58,682 bases of DNA, taken from NCBI GenBank assembly GCA_038326025.1, contig JBBQJP010000025.1, forward strand, positions 1 to 58,682. The letters run 5' to 3'. Every line of letters starts with the position of its first letter. The stretch's first letter is position 1. Positions 49,970-58,605 of the stretch are shown piece after piece. Under the pieces are notes generated by a model, which was not told where the DNA came from, made no database searches, and saw only the letters and a list, made by a program, of their open reading frames with translations. The DNA comes from CAISIP01 sp038326025 (GTDB taxonomy: Bacteria; Pseudomonadota; Gammaproteobacteria; Burkholderiales; Burkholderiaceae_C). A program made the translations under genes and the position numbers.

Positions 49970-51049
49970 TCAGGCTCTGAATTTTTCCTTGGCCTTGCGC
50001 GCAAACTCGTTGGTATACAGGCGCTCGGCATCCACCTTTTCCGGCTTGAAGGTGGCATCCCGGCGACGCAAGGCCCGCAACGTGGTCTTGACGCCCTCTT
50101 CCGGCATCATGCCGTCCAGCGATATCGATTCGCGCAATTTGCCAAACGACGCCAGGTAGAGTGCCCGATCGCCAAACAGGTGGGACTCAGGCAAAACCTT
50201 GATCAGATCGCTCGGCCCCGCTGTCTGCAGCCACTTGAGCGCATGCACCGCGGCGTTGGTGATCGCCTGCGCCGTATTGGGATGCGCGCGCAAATAGTTT
50301 GACGGCGCGAACAGGCAGGCTGCCGGCATCATGCCGCCGAAAAGTTCCTGTGAGCCTTGCAGCGAGCGGGCGTCAGAGATGATGCGGACATCGCCTTTTT
50401 GCTCCAGCATGGTCATCACCGGCTCCATATGCACCATGGCATCGACCTGACCCGTGCGCACTGCCTGCAGTGCGGCGCCGACACCACCGGTTTCCACCAG
50501 TTGCACATCCTGCAGTTTCAGGTTGGCACTCGCCAGGACCATCGCGGTCACCAGTTCGGCCGAGGAACCGGCCGCCACAATACCGATCTTGCGCCCTTTG
50601 AGGTCGCCCACCCGCCGATAGGCGGGCATGGCCCGAATCGAGACACCAAAGGCGACCTGGGGGGCGCGCGCCAACAGGCAAAAGGCCTGGGGCTGAGAAC
50701 GGATGGCATGGTGTTCGACCAGCCCGTCGAATCCACCGCAGGCTACGTCAGCCGCACCCTCGAGTACCGCCTGCTGCGAGCGAAGGCCGGTCGCCAGATC
50801 AAGCACCTCGATATCAAGCCCTTCGGCGCTGAAGTAGCCCAGGCGCTCGGCGATGGTCAGCGGGAGGTACTGCAGTTGGGTGCGACCGCCAACGGCCAGT
50901 ATCACCCGCGATTTCTCCAACTTGGTTTCGGCCCGCAGTGAGCCCAGACGCAAGCCGGCCAGTGACAGGACCGGCCCCAGCATCAACGCGCGCCGGATAC
51001 CTCGAAATTTGTTCACCCCACCCGCCCCCATCGAAATCATTGTTTTCAC
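49970..51049 (-). CDS. ABC transporter substrate-binding protein, NMT1/SsuA type
   Basis: A 359-residue periplasmic binding protein of the taurine/nitrate/thiamine-precursor class. The signal region has a twin Arg (FRGIRRALMLGPVLSLAG). QLQYLPLTIAERLGYFSAEGLDIEV, the SQQAVLEGAADVACGG block and LKGRKIGIVAAGSSAELVTAMVL are typical. No ATPase or permease gene lies next to it, so it is an orphan and must use a distant transporter. Ligand unknown; aliphatic sulfonates, pyrimidine precursors or other small organics are all possible. Confidence 0.85.
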   Translation of the reverse strand: MKTMISMGAGGVNKFRGIRRALMLGPVLSLAGLRLGSLRAETKLEKSRVILAVGGRTQLQYLPLTIAERLGYFSAEGLDIEVLDLATGLRSQQAVLEGAADVACGGFDGLVEHHAIRSQPQAFCLLARAPQVAFGVSIRAMPAYRRVGDLKGRKIGIVAAGSSAELVTAMVLASANLKLQDVQLVETGGVGAALQAVRTGQVDAMVHMEPVMTMLEQKGDVRIISDARSLQGSQELFGGMMPAACLFAPSNYLRAHPNTAQAITNAAVHALKWLQTAGPSDLIKVLPESHLFGDRALYLASFGKLRESISLDGMMPEEGVKTTLRALRRRDATFKPEKVDAERLYTNEFARKAKEKFRA

Positions 51050-51160
51050 CGAGCCTACCGAAAGGCATGATTTCGCGCATCGGGAAGTTCCCGAGCGGGT
51101 TAGTACTTACGGGGAAACCACATCGGGCGACAAGCCCTCGCGAAAGTGCACCGGCAAGGC

Positions 51161-51565
51161 TCAGCGCCAGCCCGTAAACAGGATCGCGATGTTGACGCCC
51201 AGGGCACAGGTCCAGACCAGCGAACGCAAGGTGGCCAGGCCACCGACATAAAGGCCGATGTAGGCAATTCGCAACAACACGAAGATCGCGGCCAGCAAAT
51301 CGACGCGCCCCGTATCGGCGCCGAGTTGCAAGGCCAACACCACGGCACCGATGAAAAACGGCAGGGCTTCGAAGCTGTTCGCCTGGGCCGCATTGGCACG
51401 CGCGCGCCAACCGCTCTGGCGGCCCAGCCAGGCGCGCGGATCCCGGTTGTCATAACCGCCGGCGCCTGCCGGTTTGCTGAAGCGTCCGGACTTGGCAATA
51501 CCGCCACAAATAGCAGGCAGCAAGGCCGCGATCAGGACGCACCAATGGGCAAGGCTGAATGACAT
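51161..51565 (-). CDS. MAPEG family membrane protein
   Basis: From the ATG at 51565 (MSFSLAHWCVLIAALLPAIC) the product is 134 residues with four predicted helices. NAAQANSFEALPFFIGAVVLA is the MAPEG motif (N-x3-E-x-L-P-x-F). LRIAYIGLYVGGLATLRSLVW marks the third helix. The longer frame overlaps recR and is not used. MAPEG proteins include microsomal glutathione transferases and relatives; the bacterial role is undefined. Confidence 0.88.
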   Translation of the reverse strand: MSFSLAHWCVLIAALLPAICGGIAKSGRFSKPAGAGGYDNRDPRAWLGRQSGWRARANAAQANSFEALPFFIGAVVLALQLGADTGRVDLLAAIFVLLRIAYIGLYVGGLATLRSLVWTCALGVNIAILFTGWR

Positions 51566-51590
51566 GGTTGCAATCCGGGATGTTGCAGGT

Positions 51591-52181
51591 TCAGCGGCGG
51601 TCCACCAGGGCGTGGGCAATGGTGCCGAGATCCACATATTCAAGTTCACTGCCCACGGGCACACCCCGCGCCAGTCGGGTAATGCGCAGGCCCCGCTCGC
51701 GCAGGCCTTCGCTGATCACATGGGCGGTGGCCTCCCCCTCGGCCGTGAAATTGGTCGCCAGAATCACCTCTTCGACCACCCCGTCGACCGCCCGTTCGAA
51801 CAACTTGCCCAGACCAATGTCGCGCGGGCCAATGCCGTCCAGTGGATTGAGCTTGCCCATCAGCACGAAATAAAGACCCTTATAGGCCCCGGTGCGCTCC
51901 ACCGCTGACTGGTCGGCCGGAGTTTCCACCACGCACAGGCGCGTCTGGTCACGCTTGGCATCCGTACAGGTTCTGCAGTACTGAGCTTCGGTGAACGTAT
52001 GGCAGCGTTCGCAATGCTTTACCGCATCACAAGCGTGCGTCAGTGCCGCCGCCAGCACCCGCGCGCCGCCGCGGTCATGCTGCAACAGGTGAAAGGCCAT
52101 TCGCGAAGCCGACTTCACACCCACTCCAGGCAGTCGGCGCAAGGCCTGGATCATGCCCTCGACGGCGTTCGAATCAGCCAT
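51591..52181 (-). CDS. recR: Recombination mediator RecR
   Basis: A 196-residue protein that works with RecO and RecF to load RecA at gaps. It has an N-terminal helix-hairpin-helix (LRRLPGVGVKSASRMAFHLL), the C4 zinc finger (CERCHTFTEAQYCRTC), the Toprim domain with LCVVETPADQSAVERTG, and a C-terminal Walker-B-like segment in LARGVPVGSELEYVD. It follows ybaB and dnaX on the same strand in the widespread dnaX-ybaB-recR order. Confidence 0.97.
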   Translation of the reverse strand: MADSNAVEGMIQALRRLPGVGVKSASRMAFHLLQHDRGGARVLAAALTHACDAVKHCERCHTFTEAQYCRTCTDAKRDQTRLCVVETPADQSAVERTGAYKGLYFVLMGKLNPLDGIGPRDIGLGKLFERAVDGVVEEVILATNFTAEGEATAHVISEGLRERGLRITRLARGVPVGSELEYVDLGTIAHALVDRR

Positions 52182-52232
52182 GGCACGCCCCCGCCGTGGC
52201 GCGGTGCCCGGTCGTGCGCACGCGCCGGTTCA

Positions 52233-52565
52233 CTAGAACGGCAGCTTCATGCCGCCGGGCAGGCCTGGCATGCCGGCTGTGAGTTTGCCCATTTTCTCTG
52301 CCGAGGTCTCCTCAGCCTTGCGCACGGCCGCATTGAAAGCTGCGGCCACCAGGTCTTCGAGCATGTCCTTGTCTTCTGCCAACAGGCTGGGATCGATCGT
52401 GACGCGGCGCACATCGTGTTTGCAGGTCATCAGGACCTTGACCAGCCCGGCGCCGGACTCGCCGGTGACTTCGATGTTGGCCAGTTCGTCCTGCGCCTTC
52501 TTCATGTTGTCCTGCATGGCCTGGGCCTGCTTCATCAGCCCCGCCAGTTGTCCTTTGTTAAACAT
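52233..52565 (-). CDS. ybaB: YbaB/EbfC nucleoid-associated protein
   Basis: A 110-residue dimeric DNA-binding protein. It starts MFNKGQLAGLMKQAQAMQDNMKKAQDELA, then VTGESGAGLVKVLM and DPSLLAEDKDMLEDLVAAAFNAAVRKAEE, which are hallmark YbaB blocks. Lies between dnaX and recR. Its Met/Gly-rich tail (AGMPGLPGGMKLPF) is typical of proteobacterial members. Confidence 0.96.
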   Translation of the reverse strand: MFNKGQLAGLMKQAQAMQDNMKKAQDELANIEVTGESGAGLVKVLMTCKHDVRRVTIDPSLLAEDKDMLEDLVAAAFNAAVRKAEETSAEKMGKLTAGMPGLPGGMKLPF

Positions 52566-52651
52566 GGTGTTCCTTCGGTTGAAATGGATGGGAAAAGGAT
52601 GGGAAAAATTTAGGAATGCACGCTGCGCTCACCGCACGAGCCATGCGAGGG

Positions 52652-54589
52652 TCATAGCGGCCGGATGCTGCCAGCCACGATTTTCGCGCCAAAGTCATGC
52701 ATCATCTTTTGCACGAACGGATCATCAAAAATGAGCTTCTCTGCGGCCAGTTGTTTTTCGGCGGCCAACGCCGCATTGCGCCGGGCCGGGCTGTCGGTGA
52801 CACGGCCGATTTCGACCACCAGCTTGACCGCATGGCCGATGGTCAGCAGTGCCGCCGCGACACGATCCCGGCTGCCTGGCTGCTGCAGCGACTCGCGCTC
52901 CACCCGCAGCAACCATTGGTCAGTATCACGCGCTACCAGCTGAGATTGCAATGCAAGTTCACGCGCCAGTGCAGTAACCGCCTGTTCGGCCAGCAGTTGC
53001 TGCACCGTGGCAAACCAGAAGTCGCCCTCCTCGGTCGGTACCAGTGTCGGCAGCACCGTAGCCTGCGCCTGTGTTTCGCTGCGGCTGTCCGCCTGCACCC
53101 GCACCGGCACGGCATGCACCCGATCCGGGGCGCCGCCACCGGCATCATTCTGCGCCGCTGGTGCCGGACGGTTGGCCGGACCGGACTGTACGACCGAGAG
53201 CACCCGCCCTGCGGGGCGTGGCGATGGAGCAGGCTCTGCGACGGGCGGGGCTTTGGGCGGCGCCGCAGGTTCTGGCCGCAAGACTTGCGGCAGCGGCTCC
53301 GCTGGTGGTGCTGCAACCGGCACGCTCGGCGCTGCAGCGCGCATCGGTACGACAGCCCCGGTGCTTGTGCTCTCAGTGGATTGCGCCACCACGGGCTCCG
53401 CGACCGGCCGCGCCGTGTCCACCGCCACCGCGTCGCCAGCGAGGCGGGTATCAATCAGAGTTTTTTTTTCCTGGGGCGGTGCGAGCGGCGCGCCGGGCTT
53501 GAATGCCAGCAGCCGCAACAACACCATCGTCAACGCCGCGTATTCGTCGGGCGCCAGGCCCAGTTCACCGGCACCATGCAGACACAGGCTGTACAACAGG
53601 TGCGTCTCGTCGCGTGGCATCAATGCGGCCAGGCGCGCCAGATCGGCGGCATCCGGATCAGCCACATCGCTGCTGTCGGGCACGACCTGCAGCACCGCCA
53701 TGCGCTGCAGCAGCGCCGACATTTCCTCGAGCATCGAGGCCGGACTCAGACCATGCAGGCGCAACTCCTCGACCGTTTCAACCACGGCCTTGCCATTGCC
53801 CTGTGCCAGGGCCTCGATCAGTCGCAATACATATCCCCGATCGACGCTCCCTAACATCTGGTGCACCACCGCCTCACTCAGTTGCCCGGCGCCAAAGGCG
53901 ATGGCCTGGTCGGTCAACGACAAGGCATCGCGCATCGAGCCCCGCGCGGCGCGCGAGAGCTGGCGCAGGGCCTGCGGATCTACCGGCACGGCCTCCGCCT
54001 CCAGCACTCGGGTGAGGTGTTCGCGCACGGTCTCGGGCGCCATCGGGCGCAGATTGAACTGCAGGCAACGCGACAGCACCGTAACGGGTACTTTCTGCGG
54101 ATCGGTGGTGGCGAGCACAAACTTGAGATAGTCCGGCGGCTCTTCCAGCGTCTTTAGCATGGCATTGAATGCCGGCGTCGTCAGCATGTGCACCTCGTCG
54201 ATCATGAAGACCTTGAAGCGCCCTTGTACCGGCTTGTAGACCGCCTGCTCGAGCAGCGTCTGAACGTCATCAATGCCGCGATTGGAAGCGGCATCGAGTT
54301 CGGTGTAATCGATGAACCGGCCGCTGTCGATATCGGTACAGGCCTGGCACACGCCGCAGGGTGTCGAGGTGATGCCGCCGGACCCATCTGGGCCCAGGCA
54401 ATTTAGCGACTTGGCCAAAATACGCGCCACTGTCGTCTTGCCCACACCGCGTGTGCCGGTGAACAGGTAGGCATGGTGCAGGCGCTGCGAATCCAGCGCA
54501 TTGGTCAAGGCCCGCACCACATGCTCCTGCCCGACCATTTCGCCGAAGTTCTTCGGCCGGTATTTGCGGGCTAACACGAGGTAGGACAT
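52652..54589 (-). CDS. dnaX: DNA polymerase III subunits gamma and tau
   Basis: The 645-residue full-length product (tau) is the clamp-loader ATPase and polymerase connector. The AAA+ domain has Walker A GTRGVGKTTVARIL, a zinc-binding Cys cluster (C-x8-C-x2-C-x2-C in NCLGPDGSG...CGVCQACTD), the DEVH Walker B, and the SRC sensor (TVLSRCLQFNL). Domain III runs to about 360, then a Pro/Ala-rich linker (about 400-490) and the tau-specific C-terminus. At codons 374-377 there is a run of nine A (GAA-AAA-AAA-ACT). A slip in either direction meets a stop within five codons, so a shorter gamma of about 377-379 residues is expected. Confidence 0.95.
   Translation of the reverse strand: MSYLVLARKYRPKNFGEMVGQEHVVRALTNALDSQRLHHAYLFTGTRGVGKTTVARILAKSLNCLGPDGSGGITSTPCGVCQACTDIDSGRFIDYTELDAASNRGIDDVQTLLEQAVYKPVQGRFKVFMIDEVHMLTTPAFNAMLKTLEEPPDYLKFVLATTDPQKVPVTVLSRCLQFNLRPMAPETVREHLTRVLEAEAVPVDPQALRQLSRAARGSMRDALSLTDQAIAFGAGQLSEAVVHQMLGSVDRGYVLRLIEALAQGNGKAVVETVEELRLHGLSPASMLEEMSALLQRMAVLQVVPDSSDVADPDAADLARLAALMPRDETHLLYSLCLHGAGELGLAPDEYAALTMVLLRLLAFKPGAPLAPPQEKKTLIDTRLAGDAVAVDTARPVAEPVVAQSTESTSTGAVVPMRAAAPSVPVAAPPAEPLPQVLRPEPAAPPKAPPVAEPAPSPRPAGRVLSVVQSGPANRPAPAAQNDAGGGAPDRVHAVPVRVQADSRSETQAQATVLPTLVPTEEGDFWFATVQQLLAEQAVTALARELALQSQLVARDTDQWLLRVERESLQQPGSRDRVAAALLTIGHAVKLVVEIGRVTDSPARRNAALAAEKQLAAEKLIFDDPFVQKMMHDFGAKIVAGSIRPL
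53461..53469 (-). promoter_or_regulatory. A9 slippery run in dnaX (gamma-producing frameshift site)
   Basis: The coding strand has nine A in GAA-AAA-AAA-ACT (codons 374-377), preceded by an AGGA Shine-Dalgarno-like sequence and followed by a possible CGCC/GGCG hairpin. Adding one A or re-reading one base gives AAC-TCT-GAT-TGA; losing one A gives CTC-TGA. Both stop at once, as at the dnaX slippage sites of Thermus and E. coli. Confidence 0.75.
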
Positions 54590-54671
54590 GAATCGATTCT
54601 AGTTCGCGGGCAAGCGGGAATTTCTCCCGCATGGCACAAGGGCGATCGACACAGGTCGTACAATCTATCTC

Positions 54672-54765
54672 GACGGGCCTTCCCGCATGGAGAAGCGGCC
54701 AACCGGGTCAGGTGGGGAACCAAGCAGCCCTAACTGTGGAACCAGTGCCGGGGTCAAGGCTCGTC
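54672..54765 (+). ncRNA. ffs: 4.5S (signal recognition particle) RNA
   Basis: A 94-nt small SRP RNA. Outer stem GACGGGCCTT/AAGGCTCGTC pairs over 10 bp with one G-U. The conserved apical part has GGTCAGGTGGGGAACC, then AAGCAGCC, as in the Ffh-binding domain of E. coli 4.5S RNA. A T5 run follows at 54769-54773. It directs membrane proteins to SecYEG with Ffh and FtsY. Divergent from dnaX, as often seen. A tyrosine recombinase begins 119 bp after its 3' end. Confidence 0.92.
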
Positions 54766-54883
54766 ACCTTTTTCTAGAATTCCTCAATCAAATCAAAAAC
54801 ATAAGCCGTTCCAAGGGCTTACGTTGTTGTCGCTGTATCACTTGGCTGTGTCACTTCCTCGTAAATCGATCACAGGAAACGAC

Positions 54884-56581
54884 ATGGCACAAGTGGAGGG
54901 ATTGAACCTTCGGGGCTCGCGTTGGTACGTCCGCATCATCATTCCCGATGACTTGCGCAGCACGTTCGGCAAGGCCCGCATCAACATCGCGCTGGGTACC
55001 AGCGACCGCCGTGAGGCGACCCTTCAGGCAACCCTGAAGCGGGCCGAATGGCTGGCCGATTTCGAGGCCAAGAGAGCGTCGCTAACGCCCACCCGAATCA
55101 CGGCCATCACGCCAGAACTCGCGGCCCACCTCGCAGCGATGGTGCGGGTCCATGTGCTATCGGAGGATGACCGCGTTCGCTCCGATGTGGCATTGCTTGC
55201 GGAGATGGTCCACATCCGCAATGAACTGAAGCTTCGCGAACAGTCACCGCTGCGAATCCCCCAGTGGGAACCCGAACGGCCACGTGAGGATGACCTCACG
55301 GGTCTGACACCCGAGGAGGCGAAGGAACTTGCAGGTCTCAACGCCTACCTGGACGGCCAAGCCGCCATCGCCATGGCCGGTGGGAACCTCAAAACTGTAT
55401 TGCCCATGATGCAGGCCCACGCGGCCCAGCTTGGTTTCGTTTTCGACACCAAGACCCCAGGTGTGCGAGATGCGCTTGTGCTCTGCCTGAAGGCGTTTAG
55501 AGCGGCTCACCGCGAGGTCACATTGCGGGACGCTGGCGAGATCGTCGATACACCCAGCCCTCTGCCGGCACCTTCCTCCGCGCCGACAAAACCCGACGGC
55601 CAACCGAAGTCGCTGCGGGACGTATTTGATCGCTGGAAGAGTTCAGGGGCCAGTCCTCGGTCGGCGGACTCCATCCAAGCAATGGACCGCGCACTGCGGC
55701 AGTTCGAAACACAGCGCCCCAGCGTGACCTTACAGGGAATCTCGCGCGAGATGGGCGACGGCTACAGGACGTGGCTCCTTGAGAACTGCGGAACACCGAA
55801 GACCGCTCGGGATCGCCTCACGGGCTTGAAGACACTGCTGAAATACGCCTTCCGCGAGTTGGAATGGACCGAGCGCCACACCTGGGAGGGCCTGGACATC
55901 AAGGCCAAGACCACGAACAAACGGCGCCCCATCACCGCAGAGGAGATGACCAAGTTGTTCGGCACGCCACTGCACACCCAATACGAGTTACCCGCCGCCA
56001 GCAAAGCTGGGGGCGACGCTGCTTACTGGGTACCGCTGATCGGCGCCTTCACGGGGGCCCGATTGGGAGAAATCTGCCAGCTTCGGATCGCAGACGTTCA
56101 GAACGTCGACGGCATCCCGGCGCTAGTGATTTCCGATGATGGGGAGGGACAAACCGTCAAGACCGATGCCGGACACCGCACCATTCCCATTCACAGCGAG
56201 TTGATTCGGCTGGGCTTCCTGGGATACGTGGCGGCGATCCGAAAGGCCGGACACGACTCGCTGTGGCCCGCCCTGCCCCGTCGCAGTGTCAGGGCCAGTG
56301 ATTACTTTGGACGGTGGTTCCGCGTGTTCCGCGAGGGCCTCGGGATGCGCGGCCCAGACCAACCCTCGTTCCATTACTTCCGACACACAGTGCGGCCGTT
56401 GATGCGACGTGCGGGCGTCGACGCGATGACACGCGATTTAGTTACCGGCCACGAGACCAAAGGCAGTGTCGGAGATGTGGTCTATGACGGTTTGCTCTTG
56501 GAGGAGTTGAAACCTGCCGTAGAAGCGATCCGCTACGGCAACCTGACATTGCACGTTGTGTCACCTCACGCTGTGCGATAG
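54884..56581 (+). CDS. Tyrosine recombinase (integrase) next to ffs
   Basis: A 565-residue integrase from ATG 54884 (MAQVEGLNLRGSRWYVRIIIPDDLR). The N-terminus is the DUF6538-like arm of large phage/island integrases. The core-binding region is at about 245-360 (SLRDVFDRWKSSG). The catalytic domain has Arg in GAFTGARLGEICQL, Lys near GEGQTVKTDAGHRTIPIH, HYFRHTVR, the His in VTGHETKGSVG, and the Tyr in DVVYDGL. CACAGGAAAC supplies the ribosome site; a longer frame 20 codons upstream does not fit the family. It lies just past the 3' end of the SRP RNA gene, its likely target. Confidence 0.9.
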   Translation: MAQVEGLNLRGSRWYVRIIIPDDLRSTFGKARINIALGTSDRREATLQATLKRAEWLADFEAKRASLTPTRITAITPELAAHLAAMVRVHVLSEDDRVRSDVALLAEMVHIRNELKLREQSPLRIPQWEPERPREDDLTGLTPEEAKELAGLNAYLDGQAAIAMAGGNLKTVLPMMQAHAAQLGFVFDTKTPGVRDALVLCLKAFRAAHREVTLRDAGEIVDTPSPLPAPSSAPTKPDGQPKSLRDVFDRWKSSGASPRSADSIQAMDRALRQFETQRPSVTLQGISREMGDGYRTWLLENCGTPKTARDRLTGLKTLLKYAFRELEWTERHTWEGLDIKAKTTNKRRPITAEEMTKLFGTPLHTQYELPAASKAGGDAAYWVPLIGAFTGARLGEICQLRIADVQNVDGIPALVISDDGEGQTVKTDAGHRTIPIHSELIRLGFLGYVAAIRKAGHDSLWPALPRRSVRASDYFGRWFRVFREGLGMRGPDQPSFHYFRHTVRPLMRRAGVDAMTRDLVTGHETKGSVGDVVYDGLLLEELKPAVEAIRYGNLTLHVVSPHAVR

Positions 56582-57064
56582 AGTCTTCTCGGCGCTTCTT
56601 CGCCGACCAATTGGTGACCAACGTTGCCCCACGGGTGGCGTCATCAACAAGGGGGACGACGCTACGCAGGTAGCGCATCTTCTCCGGCAACATTCCCCAT
56701 TGCAACGAGTTAACGCTGCTATTGTGTTGGACCTCCAGTTGATGCAGGTCAATCCAAGTAGGAGCTAGATTCTTGATGCTGGTGTGACGCCACTGACCGC
56801 CCTCGGGGACTTGCTGATGTCTGCATCAGGGTGGCTCCCCCGCCCTAGATGGTTCCCTCGGGGTCCCCTGGGGGCGGTCCAGTTACGCGCTGTTTACCCG
56901 TGGAAACTCCTCTCAGACCCATGACGGTCACGGAGGTGGGAGGACTTGAATCTACTTTCCATCAAGCAATGATACGGCAGTGAGCACCATTGGAGATTCG
57001 CCTACTACACGATCCGGCCACCGACGAGAACAATGCCCCTTCATCAACAACACGGGGCTGACGA
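56582..57064. other. Non-coding gap after the integrase
   Basis: No recognisable gene. A minus-strand frame of over 100 codons (about 56442-56810) runs back into the integrase 3' end, but has no good start and no similarity I can name. The segment may contain attachment or excision elements. Confidence 0.4.
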
Positions 57065-57430
57065 ATGAATCGAGACGACAGGATCACTTTAGGAATCGTC
57101 AACGGGTTCCTTACGGAATTCGACGCAAACACCCCAGATGCCACCATACGGCACCTGATCACCTTTTTCGCGGTCGCCTTAGAGCCAGGCTTGAGGGTCA
57201 CTGACCTCGCAAAGCGTACGAGTTGCACACTGCCGTCCACTTCGCGTCATGTTCGCGGCATGGCGGTTCATGCGCCCCCTGGGAAAGCCCCGCTCGCCTT
57301 GGGGCACCAGATGGACGGACGTGCGAAGGCGGTCGTGCTGACGGACAACGGGGTACAGCTAATCTCGATGCTGACCAGGCGCCTCGCGTATGTCCCAGAA
57401 GTGAGGAAAGCGGATGAGGTGCTTCCATGA
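57065..57430 (+). CDS. Small winged-helix (MarR-like) putative regulator
   Basis: A 121-residue protein. Its helix-turn-helix candidate is RVTDLAKRTSCTLPSTSRHVRGM, followed by a wing-like KAVVLTDNGVQLISML that resembles the MarR-type LTxxG wing. The N-terminus (IVNGFLTEFDANTPDATIRHLITFFAVALEPG) looks like a MarR dimer helix. It may control excision or the integrase. The 4-bp ATGA overlap with the next ORF suggests they are co-translated. Family assignment is tentative. Confidence 0.55.
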   Translation: MNRDDRITLGIVNGFLTEFDANTPDATIRHLITFFAVALEPGLRVTDLAKRTSCTLPSTSRHVRGMAVHAPPGKAPLALGHQMDGRAKAVVLTDNGVQLISMLTRRLAYVPEVRKADEVLP

Positions 57431-57621
57431 AGGCGACGACGCAGGTTCGCTTACTTGATGTGGCCTCCGCATACGCGTACGTCGGGCTGGTGCGGCATGA
57501 GGTGTTTCTGCAGTACCGATCTGACCTGCCGTTCTGGTTCTTCTCGCGAGAGCGAAGCGGCGACACGTTGGAGGTCTGGGCATTCGGCATGTACTTGGTC
57601 ATTGACCGGCGCCGGGTGTAG
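57427..57621 (+). CDS. Hypothetical 64-residue protein coupled to the regulator
   Basis: An ATGA overlap places its start on the stop of the winged-helix gene. The product MKATTQVRLLDVASAYAYVG ends VWAFGMYLVIDRRRV, with several aromatic residues and no signal peptide or membrane helix. Not recognised. The overlap is the main reason to believe it. Confidence 0.45.
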   Translation: MKATTQVRLLDVASAYAYVGLVRHEVFLQYRSDLPFWFFSRERSGDTLEVWAFGMYLVIDRRRV

Positions 57622-58542
57622 AGCGTTGCGGCCGGCGACGGCTTCGGCCATGTGTGCGGCCTCGCGGTGAAACTGGAGTGGCTCGACAAGGTGGCCCTGA
57701 AGTTGACCGGGAGTGGCCCAGGGGGTGCCCCTGAAGGGCAGCTACAGATAGGAACAGACACATAGGCCGACACCGAGATAAAGGCAGGACATGGCAGGAA
57801 CTCGGGTGTCACCTCCTCGACGGTGATCCTCTTGTTGATGGCCCATGGGGCACCTGTAGGCAACCGCTGGACCCTCGCTCATGGTGATCACAGGAGGAAT
57901 GCAGCGGGGCACTACAGGGCGTCTTGACGACGAAGACCATGATGGGCCGACCCTGTCATCCTGCTTCACTAACAACCCTGTAGGTGGCCTGCTGGGCCTT
58001 GTTCGGGATGGTGTTACGGGGAGACAGCAGGGAGCCTACAGGGCACCTCTGGGAAGAAGACCATGATGGGATGAATCCATGTGTCTGCCCGCCGTAGGCG
58101 CACCCGAAGGCCACCTACCGGACCTCGTTCAAGATGGCGTCGGGAGGAAACGGTAGGATTGCTTCGGGTACACCTCATGGCGCTTCGCTGATTGGTGGAA
58201 ATCATGGTCTTCACCCGTGAGGAGTCCCCGATAGTTCATCGCTCGGTGCCCCTATATAGTGGGACGTTAAGGAGTCAGTACGGGACATCGCCATCGGACA
58301 AGTTGGACGGGAGACATGGACACGGGGCCTCCCCTTCAGTGGCTCGATGGAGTCGCTCAAGTTGGTCCACGGTGGCCGTGCGATGCCTGAACGGGGGCCT
58401 CGGGGAATAGACAAATACTTCGCCCACAAAACCATGGCCCTGCGGTCGCGTTTCCTTGACCAACAACCCAGCGGCCAGCATCTGGGCTTGAATGGTTCGG
58501 ACAACCCTCTCGGACCCAAGGGAGCTATCCCGTTTGGTGATC
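57622..58542. other. Largely non-coding island segment
   Basis: About 920 bp with no convincing gene. Overlapping frames on both strands lack ribosome sites and similarity. The diverged 124-bp repeat at 57912-58158 is the only structure found. Confidence 0.5.
57912..58158 (+). repeat. Degenerate 124-bp tandem repeat in the island
   Basis: CTACAGGGC at 57912 recurs at 58036 and GAAGACCATGATGGG at 57932 recurs at 58056, both 124 bp apart. The block GTTCGGGATGGTGTTACGGG (58001) matches GTTCAAGATGGCGTCGGG (58127) 126 bp on. An inverted GAAGACCATGAT lies at 58201-58212. These are two diverged copies plus an inverted fragment. Function unknown; a recombinase or replication binding region is possible. 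Confidence 0.6.
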
Positions 58543-58605
58543 TGACCTTGCCCGCGAAAAACGTATCCCTTGCTGAGTGGTTCAATCCAAGCAAGGAGAA
58601 CGGAA

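Noticed and set aside
56442..56810. A minus-strand gene after the right integrase
   Set aside because: The open frame runs into the integrase 3' end, lacks a start with ribosome site, and resembles nothing known to me.
57912..58158. The 124-bp repeats as CRISPR or a retron
   Set aside because: Only two diverged copies, no spacer pattern, and no cas or reverse transcriptase gene in view.
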